Below, one piece after another: positions 1 through 8,700 of a DNA stretch of 50,362 nucleotides (positions are counted from its first letter, which is position 1; every line of letters begins with the position of its first letter). The position numbers and the translations under genes were made by a program. The notes under the pieces are model-generated. The model was not told the origin of the DNA, searched no databases, and saw only the letters and a list, made by a program, of their open reading frames with translations. Origin of the DNA: Methanobacteriota archaeon (GTDB lineage Archaea > Thermoplasmatota > Poseidoniia > Poseidoniales > Thalassarchaeaceae); NCBI GenBank assembly GCA_002722735.1, contig PBMR01000010.1, forward strand, positions 1 through 50,362, in the 5' to 3' direction.

Positions 1-262
1 CCTGCCCCATCAGGTAGCCCTGGCCTGCGAACATCCCGTCCCGCGCCCCCCCGAAGACCTCGTCGACACCCCCGGGGTTGGGCCTGGCAGTGTCGATGTC
101 GATACCCACGAGGATCTCGTCGGGCAGCGATCGGAAGGACCAGTCGATGATGGTCGCGAGCGTGCCCACCGGCATCAGGACGTGGGCCGGGTAACTGTCG
201 CGCGCCTCCAAGGAGGCCCGATTGTACTCGGCTGCGGCCTCCAGCAGCCAGTCGGCGACCAT
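1..262 (-). CDS. Unidentified protein, N-terminal part only (runs off the window)
   Basis: An open frame on the minus strand starts at an ATG at 262 and continues past base 1; 87 residues are visible. It begins MVADWLLEAAAEYNRASLEA and later contains VGIDIDTARPNPGG. It lies 31 bases after the stop of the taw2-like gene on the same strand, so it is probably the third gene of a uvrC-taw2 transcript. GC content and codon use match those neighbours. The frame is also open upstream of this ATG into the end of the taw2 gene, so the start is a choice, not proven. I do not recognise the family and the visible part shows no signal peptide or membrane segment. Confidence 0.55.
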   Translation of the reverse strand, partial: MVADWLLEAAAEYNRASLEARDSYPAHVLMPVGTLATIIDWSFRSLPDEILVGIDIDTARPNPGGVDEVFGGARDGMFAGQGYLMGQ

Positions 263-293
263 GGGTCGTGGCGCGGGCGCCTCGACTTGAACG

Positions 294-1172
294 CTAGGCC
301 CGCGATACCCGCACGTCCAGCACCAGGTGGTCCCAGTGCGGGGCGTGGCTCTTCACTCGCGTTATGGCGAGCCTCTCGAGCGAGCAGCCCGGCTCTATGG
401 CGCCCAGCGAGGCCTCGACCTGCCCTGCCCAAGCCCCGTGGTCCTTAGCGTCACCCAGCCCGTGCACATGCAGCTCCCCACCCTCGGGCCTGAGCACCCC
501 GAGCGCGGGCGCGTATCCCCCCTCGGCGCTTGGCAGCAGCCCCAGCAGGACGCGGTCGGCGACCCCCGACAGCCCCCTCGAGGTCACACGGTTGTCGCCC
601 ACGTGAACCGTGCAGCGCCCCGCCACCCCGTTGGCCTCGAGGTTGCGGTCCAGGGCCAGTACCGCCTCGGGGTTCCACTCGCAGGCGTGGACGTGGGCCG
701 CGCCGCTGTGCACGAGCACGGGCAGAGAGTAGTAGCCGATCCCTGCGTACAGGTCCACGACGACCTCGCCTGCGCGCGACACCTGACCCATCCTCCTGCG
801 CTCGTTTACGTTGCCCGCAGAGAACATGCACTTGGTGAGGCGGTAGCCGTAGTCAACCCCGCTTTCGCGGCGGACCGCCCAGTCGTCTCCGCCGAGCAGC
901 ATCTCGACCCCGCTCTCGCGCATCTCTCCCGAGACCTCGCCCATCCTGCCGAGCCGGGACGCGCCCAGGCCGCCAGCCACAGCCCGCCAAAGCCCGTCCG
1001 AGCGCACCGCCTCCCAGCGCTCGTGCGCGAAGGCCGAGGACGGCAGCAGGGCCACGTCGTCGAAGCGCTCCCAGCGCCGGGGCAGGTCCTCGAGATGACC
1101 CTCGCTGGCAGCGCTCCCTAGCAGGCCGCTTACAGCGGCCCTGAGGCTTTCGTGGGGGTCTCTGCCGGGCAT
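294..1172 (-). CDS. taw2: tRNA wybutosine-pathway aminocarboxypropyl transferase, Taw2/TYW2 family
   Basis: 292 residues with a class I SAM-binding fold in the C-terminal two thirds. The motif DLYAGIGYYSLPVLVHSGAA (about residue 139) is the SAM-binding loop, followed by HACEWNPEAV, GDNR and the LGLLPS strand. This combination is typical of TYW2/Taw2, which transfers the 3-amino-3-carboxypropyl group of SAM to the modified G37 of archaeal and eukaryotic tRNA-Phe. Trm5 methyltransferase is the nearest alternative, but the CEWNP and GDNR sequences fit TYW2 better. The start ATG at 1172 lies 4 bases after the uvrC stop, so the two genes are probably co-transcribed. Expected to act in the cytosol on tRNA-Phe. 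Confidence 0.82.
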   Translation of the reverse strand: MPGRDPHESLRAAVSGLLGSAASEGHLEDLPRRWERFDDVALLPSSAFAHERWEAVRSDGLWRAVAGGLGASRLGRMGEVSGEMRESGVEMLLGGDDWAVRRESGVDYGYRLTKCMFSAGNVNERRRMGQVSRAGEVVVDLYAGIGYYSLPVLVHSGAAHVHACEWNPEAVLALDRNLEANGVAGRCTVHVGDNRVTSRGLSGVADRVLLGLLPSAEGGYAPALGVLRPEGGELHVHGLGDAKDHGAWAGQVEASLGAIEPGCSLERLAITRVKSHAPHWDHLVLDVRVSRA

Positions 1173-1176
1173 GGGC

Positions 1177-2904
1177 TCACCCGTTCATGTGGGAGTGAAC
1201 GCGCTCTGCCATCGCCTTGCCGATCCCCGGCACCTCGCGCAGCTCCTCCACGCTCGCGTGCCTGATGCCCTTGCGTCCCCCGAAGTGCCTCAGGAGGGAC
1301 TGGATCTTCTTCGCCCCCAGGCCCTCGACGGCCTCCAGCGGGTCGCCCAGCGAGCCCTTGTCGCGGCGCTTCCTGTGGTAGCGGTTGACGAAGCGATGAG
1401 CCTCGTCACGGGCGTGCACGAGCACCCTGCCGCGACGGTCGAGCAGGATGGGGTCCCGGCCAGCCATGTGCAGGCTCTCCTCCCTCTTGGCGAGCGCGGC
1501 GACCGGGAAGCGGCCCCCAAGGCCATGCCCCTCCAGCATGGACGCGACAGTCGAGAGGTGGGTCTCGCCCCCGTCCAGCAGCAGCAGGTCCGGCCAGCCC
1601 TCCTGGCGCTTGAGCCAGCGCTCGACGACCTCGGACATCATCCGCAGGTCGTCGACAGCGTCGGTCTTGACGCGATAGGTCCGGTACTCCTTCTTGGCCG
1701 GCCTGCCGTTGCGCATGACCACGCAGGCGCCCACTCGCTCCTCGCCCAGGATATGGGCCATGTCGAAGCAGACCAGGTAATTCAGGGACTCGAGGCCCAG
1801 CAGGAGCGCGCCGTCGTCAGCCGCGGACTGCTCGAGGCTGCCCGAGCGCCGCTTGGTGTGCCGCTGGGCCAGAACCTCGGCATTGCGATCGGCCATGCCC
1901 CTGAGCTTGGCGAGCTCACCGCGCTGCGGCACCCTGGCCTCGATGGCGCTGCCGCGCCTCTCGGACAGCCACGAGGCCAGCGCATCACCGATCGGCGCAG
2001 GCACCAACAGGGTGCGCGGCGGCTTGCGGTTCGCGTAGTGCTCAGCGAGCACCAGGGAGACCGAGTCCGCGACATCTCCCCTGTGTATCAGCGGATAGTC
2101 GACCTGACCCTGGATGATGCCGTCCTTGGCGTGGAGGATCACGAGGCATCCCGTATCGCCCTCGGAGGCGAAGCCGACGGCATCGCAGTCCTGGTAGAAG
2201 CGGCTGTGGATGACCTGCTGAGAGATCGTGCGCTGGACTGCGGCGATCATGTCGCGGGTGCGCGCTGCGCGCTCGTACTCGAGGCCCTCGGACGAGGCGT
2301 CCATCTCGGCCTGAAGCGCCCCGACGAGGACGGCCGCGTCCCCGTCGAGCACGCTGGTCGCCGCCCTGATGCGCTCCTCGTAGCCCTCGGGCTCGATGCA
2401 CGGCGCTGCGCACAGGCCGATGTGCATGGCCAGACAGCCCTGGGGCAGCAGCTCCGGGCAGTCTCTGATCCCGAACTGGCGCCTGAGCAGCTGGATCACG
2501 CGCTTGGCTGCCCCGACATCGGGGAACGGCCCCCACAGCCTGGCCCCCTCGGGCGGGTGGCGGGTGTAGAGGATGCGGGGATGATCCTCGCCGGTCAGGG
2601 CGATGAAAGGGTACGATTTGTCGTCCTTTAGGAGCGAGTTGTAGCGAGGCTTGTGTTTGCGAATAAGCTGGCGCTCGAGGATCAGGGCCTCCGACGGGCT
2701 CTGGGTGACGATGCAGTCGACCCTGTCCGAGTCCTCGACCAGACGGGGGACCATCTCGCGGTCGGGCCGGCCGGTGAAGTAGGATCTGACTCTAGAGCGC
2801 AGGTCGGAGGCCTTGCCGACGTACATCACACGATCGTCGCCTCTGCGGAAAAGATAGACTCCGGGCTTGTTAGGCAGCTCCAGATTGCTCGCGTCAACGG
2901 TCAT
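1177..2904 (-). CDS. uvrC: Excinuclease ABC subunit C
   Basis: 575 residues, usual UvrC length. The N-terminal GIY-YIG nuclease (about 12-90) shows PGVYLFRR and MYVGKASDLRSR. A UVR motif region (about 190-230) follows, then the RNase H-like endonuclease domain (about 370-490, LVCFDMAHILGEERVGACVV), then a helix-hairpin-helix end (VEGLGAKKIQSLLRHFGG, VPGIGKAMAERV). UvrC makes the two incisions in nucleotide excision repair and needs UvrA and UvrB, which are not in this window. This is a bacterial-type repair gene, as in several mesophilic archaea. The start ATG (2904-2902) overlaps the start ATG of the divergent ATPase gene (2903-2905), so any promoter must lie inside the other gene. Confidence 0.95.
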   Translation of the reverse strand: MTVDASNLELPNKPGVYLFRRGDDRVMYVGKASDLRSRVRSYFTGRPDREMVPRLVEDSDRVDCIVTQSPSEALILERQLIRKHKPRYNSLLKDDKSYPFIALTGEDHPRILYTRHPPEGARLWGPFPDVGAAKRVIQLLRRQFGIRDCPELLPQGCLAMHIGLCAAPCIEPEGYEERIRAATSVLDGDAAVLVGALQAEMDASSEGLEYERAARTRDMIAAVQRTISQQVIHSRFYQDCDAVGFASEGDTGCLVILHAKDGIIQGQVDYPLIHRGDVADSVSLVLAEHYANRKPPRTLLVPAPIGDALASWLSERRGSAIEARVPQRGELAKLRGMADRNAEVLAQRHTKRRSGSLEQSAADDGALLLGLESLNYLVCFDMAHILGEERVGACVVMRNGRPAKKEYRTYRVKTDAVDDLRMMSEVVERWLKRQEGWPDLLLLDGGETHLSTVASMLEGHGLGGRFPVAALAKREESLHMAGRDPILLDRRGRVLVHARDEAHRFVNRYHRKRRDKGSLGDPLEAVEGLGAKKIQSLLRHFGGRKGIRHASVEELREVPGIGKAMAERVHSHMNG

Positions 2905-5131
2905 GCCGGGTGATGCGCTGCAGGTGTACGCTCATGAACGCTGGTTTCGCCCGCGGGGCGTGCCGAGCGAGTCCCAACTGAGGATCCTTGCCCATCTCGC
3001 GCGCTTCGGCAGCGAGCTCGAGCAGGCCTGGGACGTCCCACGGGCGCTGTGCCTGCCGGGCATCGCCGAGGCCATAGGAGTCGTCAGGTCGGCCATACAC
3101 TCGTCCCTGAGAGAGCTCGAGTCAGCAGGCTACGTCACGACACGCACAACCCATGTCACGGGTGCCGGCTCGCGCCGTCGCAAGGTCGTGCACATTACCC
3201 AGGAGGGCAGGGAGGCCGCATCAGCCCAAGCACCTGCCCCTGCCCGCAGCGGCCATGCGACCGGCCCGTTGCCGGACACAACGCTGCTCCACGGGCGCGA
3301 GGACGAGGTCTCCGCGCTCTCCAAGCCCCTCACCGAGGGCGCCAGTGTCCTGCTCAACGGCCTGCCGGGAATCGGCAAGACCAGCCTGGCTCGAGCGGTC
3401 GCGGGCTCCCTGCTGGAAGCGGGCCGGAACGTGCGCTGGGCGACCTGCAACGCAGACACCGACGCGGCTGCCATCGCTGCCATGTGGCTCGGCGGCTCCG
3501 CCCCCTCCTCGCCCGATGCCATCGCAGCTGCCGTGGACTCCAAGCGCACGATCCTGGTCCTCGACGAGGCACAGCAGCTCAGCCCGCGCCACATCACGGG
3601 TATCGAGGAACTGCTCGGCGCGTGCTCGCGCACTCAGGCCGCCGTGCTCGCAGTCGTCCGCGCGCCCAACCCCTTCGACGAACTCTCCGGCTTCGAGGAG
3701 CACAGGCTCGATGGCCTGCCCCCCTCAAAGGCCACGCCGCTGCTCCCTGAGGACCTCGACGAAGCCATTGCCCTCGGCATCGCGGAGGCTCTGGGAGGCC
3801 ATCCCCTGGCCATGCGCCTGTGGTCTCCTGAGGACGTCTTGCCCGAGAGGGTCGAGGCCGTGCAATCCTACGTGGAGTCGACCGTGATTCGACGCCTGAG
3901 CGATTCGGGCAGCAACTCGCTCGACGAGCTGTGCCTCGCACCGCTGCCACTGACCGTCGGGGAGATGTTCGGCCCAGACGGCACCGAGGAGCTGGACGAG
4001 GCCGCTATCCTGCGCTGGACTCAGGCCATGGTCGAGCCCCATCACCTGATTCGCAACGTCAGAAGAGGATCTTGGTCCGATGACGATCTCTCCGACCTGC
4101 ACTCCGAGCAGGCAGCGCGGTGGTCCGCGCGGGAGGGCACCAGGGCACGCAGGATCGAGGCCCACCACCGCCTGAGTTCGGGTGGGGAACCTGACCCCGA
4201 GTGGGTTCTGGAGCACGTCCCGGCGATCGCAGGCGAGGACAGCGCTGCCGCAGCGGTGCTGATCGAGCAGGCCGTGGGAATGAGTGACGACGAGGGGCTG
4301 CGCGAGTGCGCCGCCGACATCGCACTCGAGCGCGGAGAGCCGGCAATAGCGGACGCCCACATCGAGAGGCTCGCGGAGGGCCCCCACAGGCACCTGCGCC
4401 TCGCACGCCTCGCCCGAATCCAAGGCGACTCCAAGCATGCCGACGAGTTCGAGCGACTCGCTCTGGACGGACTCGAGCCAGGGCAGAGGGCCAGGGCGAG
4501 CATCGCCTCCCTGGTCAGGCTCTACGATGATCGGCTGCCTGGGCCTATCTCCCCCTCACTCGCAAAGGAGATCTTGGGTGGCATCGGCTCAGTCGAGCTG
4601 TCCGACTTGAATCCCGACGACCGCAGCGTCGCCTCGCTCTCACTGGACCTGCTTCGTCACACCGTTGCATTGGAGATTGGCGACATGTCTGCTGCAGCCT
4701 CCGCTCGGAGCGCCCTCGAGTCGAGGCTCGGCCCCGAACACCCCCACCTCTCTGCTCTGGACCTGCGAGCGAGGCTTGCAGCGAGGACGGGGGGCAAGCC
4801 CTCCGACGACGCCCTTGATACTGCTCGCGAACGCATCGAGTCCTCAGATGACCCCCTGGACCGCCTCCGCACCATTCACCTGGCTCTGGGGGCCTGCGGC
4901 CCCGACCCGTCGAGTTGGCTTCGCGAGGCCCATTCGAGATCCTCGCCAGGGATGCTGCGAGACGACCTCGCCTCCCACAGGCGGCTGACGGGCCAGTGGT
5001 GGTTCTGGAGGGGCGTGCTCGAGCCCGAGAACCGACTCTCGCACTGGCGTGAGGCCATAGGGAGGTTGAGGTCGGCGGAGTGCAATAACGCAGCTGAGGA
5101 CCTGATCGGACGCCTTTCCAAGGCGCTCTAG
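2903..5131 (+). CDS. Winged-helix / P-loop (STAND-like) ATPase, probable transcriptional regulator
   Basis: 742 residues from ATG 2903; an in-frame ATG at 2867 would add 12 residues but lies inside uvrC. Residues about 20-105 look like a MarR/LysR-style winged helix (SESQLRILAHLARFG, SAIHSSLRELESAGYVTTR, RRRKVVHITQEGREAA). A linker leads to a P-loop ATPase: Walker A GLPGIGKTSL at 153-162, Walker B ILVLDEAQQ at 217-225. The remaining about 400 residues are helical, acidic and TPR-like in feel, without clean repeats. This order (DNA-binding, NTPase, helical sensor) is that of STAND/NB-ARC regulators. The signal and targets cannot be read from the sequence. It is head-to-head with uvrC, converges with the RAM gene sharing the stop tetranucleotide CTAG, and shares the high GC of the left end. 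Confidence 0.7.
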   Translation: MPGDALQVYAHERWFRPRGVPSESQLRILAHLARFGSELEQAWDVPRALCLPGIAEAIGVVRSAIHSSLRELESAGYVTTRTTHVTGAGSRRRKVVHITQEGREAASAQAPAPARSGHATGPLPDTTLLHGREDEVSALSKPLTEGASVLLNGLPGIGKTSLARAVAGSLLEAGRNVRWATCNADTDAAAIAAMWLGGSAPSSPDAIAAAVDSKRTILVLDEAQQLSPRHITGIEELLGACSRTQAAVLAVVRAPNPFDELSGFEEHRLDGLPPSKATPLLPEDLDEAIALGIAEALGGHPLAMRLWSPEDVLPERVEAVQSYVESTVIRRLSDSGSNSLDELCLAPLPLTVGEMFGPDGTEELDEAAILRWTQAMVEPHHLIRNVRRGSWSDDDLSDLHSEQAARWSAREGTRARRIEAHHRLSSGGEPDPEWVLEHVPAIAGEDSAAAAVLIEQAVGMSDDEGLRECAADIALERGEPAIADAHIERLAEGPHRHLRLARLARIQGDSKHADEFERLALDGLEPGQRARASIASLVRLYDDRLPGPISPSLAKEILGGIGSVELSDLNPDDRSVASLSLDLLRHTVALEIGDMSAAASARSALESRLGPEHPHLSALDLRARLAARTGGKPSDDALDTARERIESSDDPLDRLRTIHLALGACGPDPSSWLREAHSRSSPGMLRDDLASHRRLTGQWWFWRGVLEPENRLSHWREAIGRLRSAECNNAAEDLIGRLSKAL

Positions 5132-5370
5132 ATCTCCGCACCGATCAGGGTCCGTGTGTCGCTAATGCCCGGGACCGATCGGATCTCCTGGACTATGCAG
5201 CGAGTCAACTCAGCCTCGTCATCAGCCTCCACCTTCACGAAGCAGTCATGCGAACCGAACACTATCCAGATCCCTGAAACACAGTCTAGCTTACTGACTG
5301 CTTCACGCACGCGGATCTCTTCTCCCGGCAGGGTAGTCAACAGAACATATCCCACGGAGGCCAATCTCAC
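5128..5370 (-). CDS. Stand-alone Lrp/AsnC effector-binding (RAM) domain protein, copy 2
   Basis: 80 residues, beginning VRLASVGYVLLTTLPGEE with a GTG start at 5370. The beta-alpha-beta-beta-alpha-beta pattern (VGYVLLTT, VSGIWIVFGSHDCFVKVEA, VPGISDTRTLI) is that of the RAM ligand-binding domain of Lrp/AsnC regulators; no helix-turn-helix is present. Such short proteins assemble into amino-acid-binding oligomers and may modulate full-length Lrp proteins. The GTG overlaps the TGA of the upstream paralogue (GTGA, 5367-5370), implying translational coupling. Its stop shares CTAG with the convergent ATPase gene. The ligand is unknown. Confidence 0.82.
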   Translation of the reverse strand: MRLASVGYVLLTTLPGEEIRVREAVSKLDCVSGIWIVFGSHDCFVKVEADDEAELTRCIVQEIRSVPGISDTRTLIGAEI

Positions 5371-5600
5371 ACCTCCACGGCAATCAGAGTCTCGGTCTTC
5401 TTGATTCCCTCAACGGTCCTCATGTCGACAATCAGCGTCTTGGCCATATCCGCGTCGTCCTCGAAGTCTATCCTGGCCACCAAGTCGATTTCCCCGTATA
5501 CGACCGAGACCTCGGAAACAGTGGGCATGCTCAGGAGGTGAATGTAAACGTCCTTTTCCCGTCCTGGTTCGCATGTCAGAAGAATCCAAGCTGTGCTCAT
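5367..5600 (-). CDS. Stand-alone Lrp/AsnC effector-binding (RAM) domain protein, copy 1
   Basis: 77 residues from ATG 5600 (MSTAWILLTCEPGREKDVYI). I chose this start because it aligns with the RAM fold start and is preceded by GGTGGGAGA, a plausible ribosome binding site; a longer frame to 5738 would run into the promoter region of the divergent surface protein. The strands VSEVSVVYGEIDLVARIDF and the end VEGIKKTETLIAVEV are typical of the Lrp/AsnC C-terminal domain. It is the first gene of a two-gene unit with the 80-residue paralogue. The pair could form a hetero-oligomer, which is inference. No DNA-binding domain is encoded. Confidence 0.85.
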   Translation of the reverse strand: MSTAWILLTCEPGREKDVYIHLLSMPTVSEVSVVYGEIDLVARIDFEDDADMAKTLIVDMRTVEGIKKTETLIAVEV

Positions 5601-5610
5601 TCTCCCACCG

Positions 5611-5623
5611 ATTCGATGCGAAT
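5611..5623. promoter_or_regulatory. Short palindrome upstream of the RAM gene pair
   Basis: ATTCG-ATG-CGAAT is a perfect inverted repeat with 5-base arms, placed 11 bases before the start of the first RAM gene. Related CGAATC words recur at about 5694 and 5711, just before the divergent surface protein gene. It could be an operator in this divergent intergenic region. The length is short enough for chance, so this is a weak call. Confidence 0.3.
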
Positions 5624-5717
5624 ACTCGCCGCTTAAGACCCCTGCGCCCCGCACGCCTCTGCTTTGCCTGCTCAACATCCGGAAGGCATTAACACGAATC
5701 GGTGAGCGGCCGAATCC

Positions 5718-8700
5718 ATGCTTGCGCCTCCCTCCCACAAGGGACGGCCCAAGGGACGAGCCACACTTCTGGTCCTGCTGATGCTCAGCGCCCCTCTACT
5801 GACCGCCGCACCCTCCCAATCCCAGTCCCCCAAGTCGACGACGGTGTGGTCTGGTGTCGTGGAGATCGACGATTACACGGTGGGTAGCGGGGATGTCCTG
5901 CAGATTACTGCGGGAACCACCGTCCGAATCAGCGATGGCTCGCGAATCTACGTCGAGGGGCGCTTGGCAGTAGAGGGCACAGCCTCGAATCCCGTAACCC
6001 TCGAAGTTAACGGCCCTGGAGGCGATCACGAGGGTATCCAGTTCAATTCCACGAGCCATGGCTTCGGGTCCTCGATTGACAACCTGACAATCACCGAATC
6101 GGTCTACGGAATCACGATCTACGGATCGGACCCACGAATTTCCAATCTTACCATCCTGAACGCCGATCGGGTCGGGATCGACGTGTTCGATTACGCCTCA
6201 CCCGTTATCACCGACCTCCTGATTGACGGAGGCGGCCAGGACATCCATGGCACCACCCTGAGTTACAGGTACGGGTTCGGGGTCTCGATCGGCTATCAGA
6301 GCACCGTGGTCTTGACCAATGCCACTCTGAGGAATTTGATCACCCGGGGTCTGAACTATTGGGGGTCGAGCGGCGGGATCGCGAGGGGCATTATTGTGGA
6401 GAATGTATCAGGGGCCACACTCGCCGCATCGGCCGGTGTCTGGGTCGAGGACAGCATCCCTCTAATCGAGGACATCAACGTAAAAACCTCAGACACGGGC
6501 ATTTTCGTGCGCCACATAACGGGTGAGATGACCACCCGCCCCACCTTCGTGAGGGCCACTATCGAGGACTCGATGTACCGAGGAGTTGCCGTGGACCGAT
6601 ACTACGACAAATCCGACATCTCCAACCTCCACAACAGCCAGGCAATCTTCGAGGATCTGGCGATTCGTGGGACAGGGGGGCCGGGAAGCCTTGCTCCGGG
6701 CCTAGGCATGTACGCGATGGATGTGAACACCAGCTCGGTCCGCCTCACCGGCCAGAGCCTGATCGAGGACAACCCCGTCCCCTCTCGCCTCTACATGATT
6801 GACTCCTCAACGAAAATCACCAATCTCACACTCGACAACAACGGCAATCCATCCGCGCTGGCTCAGCCGTGGGAGAGGGCCAGCCTTGTGATCAGGAGCG
6901 CATCCTGGACATCTTCGGGGCCTCCACAAATTCACGGGTTGACAGTCGAGAACTCCAGCGGGGCAGGGGTGCACCTTTCGAAGGGGGGCGTGCGGGGATC
7001 AGATTGGCACATCAGCGGCTCGGGCGGCACTGGGCTGTTCTCCAAGGAGTTCCACCCTGATCTATCAGGAGTGATTAGCACTGGCAACGACGGACCCGGA
7101 GTGAGCGTGATCGACTCGGGTAATGTGGAATTGGAAGGTGTGGAGACCTCGTTGAACGATGGGGCCGGAATCTGGTTCAGGGAGTCGAACTACGTCGAGA
7201 GCAGCGGAAAGAATGTAACCTGCCTGTCTTGCTCCTCAGATGGGGACCAAATCGGCTATCTGGTCGAAGACTCGATAGATCTTCAGTTGTTGCACACCGA
7301 GGTCAGGGACCCGACCAGTGGGATGGGGCTGAGAGTCGACAACAGCGGGCTGAGCCAAGACGGTCACGTGGTGATCAGCGACTTCAAGCTCTTCTCCAAC
7401 TCGTCCACGTACGCGATCGAGCTCGAAGAGACGGATGCGAAGATCAGCCTTCTCGACCTCAACGGTGACAACCTCGGGATGTCATGGAGCGCAGAGGGCT
7501 CCCTGACCTCCTATCTCAACGACAGCGTCATCCAGAGCAGATCTCCTACCGGCTGCCTGGAGCTGCATGGGCACACTGAGCTTCTTGCCACCAACGTCGG
7601 ATTCGCCTGCGCAGCCCGCCCGTCAGTCTCGTCGAGCTTCGTCAACTTCACAGACTCATTTTTCGTCACCGGAGCCAATTACACCAACTCCTTCTCGATG
7701 CTCGGCGAGAGTTGGATACGGTGGATCTCTTCCTCAGCCATCGGCACCCCAACTTCGAATGGGTCTAGCAACATCCTCGACTTGGGTTACTTCCTGAAGG
7801 TCTTCGTAATCAACCAGAACCTCATGAACATCCCAATGGCGCAGGTTGACATTTCCTTCGACCAGTATCAGGACAACTTCTCCACCACCCTTCCGTTTGC
7901 AGGATTCCAATCCCTCGGCCCGTTTGTCGGGATCCGATGGCTCCCCTCTGGATGGGGATCGCAGAATTTCGCCAACCTGTCTTGCTCCTACGACGGAGCG
8001 ACCAACTACACGTCTGCGATAGCCATCGACGATGACAAGAGGGCCTTTTGCAGATTGGAATTGAACCCACAACCACCGTTCCTAGTATGGTCTGAGCCAA
8101 TCGACGAACTCGAGGTCCCATCGGGCTCCGCAGTCGTGTTCTCCGCCAACGAAAGCTTCGACCTGGATCTTGATGTCCTGACCTACAGCTGGACGTCCAG
8201 CATCGATGGTGACCTATCCCCATGTGCGATGAATAGCAGCGGAAACGGATCGTGGTTTGTTGCCAATATTGGCGAAGCCTGCCTCTCCGATGGTACCCAC
8301 CAGATTACCGCGACCCTCTGCGACGAGGCGCTGAATTGCGTAAACGAGACCCGGACAATCACCCTAGTGAACCGCCCCCCAGTGCTATCGGTCCAAGTCG
8401 TTGACCCACAAGTCGAAGCGTGGGGGGTCCTGTATCTCGGCCAGACAGCGTCTGTCACCATCTCCCTGGAGGGGACCTATGACGTCGAAGGCCCTCTATG
8501 GTGCTGGGCCGAGGCAGAGTTCGAAGCCATCGACATCGACCCGAACAACCCGAACTGCCCCATGGAGATAGTGAGAAGCTTCACCGACTCGCCTCAGGAC
8601 AGTTTCGAGGTCAAGATTTTCGCCTATGACGGATTGAACACCGTTTTCTGGGCCTTCGACATCAGCCTCTACAACGAGCTCCCGACTCCAGTTTGGGATA

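Noticed and set aside
327-1121. A 264-residue open frame antisense to the taw2-like gene
   Set aside because: Same GC-driven shadow effect; the minus-strand frame has clear methyltransferase-fold motifs.
1171-2631. A 486-residue open frame antisense to uvrC
   Set aside because: High GC makes stop codons rare on the opposite strand; the uvrC reading has all family motifs, and the antisense product has no recognisable domains.
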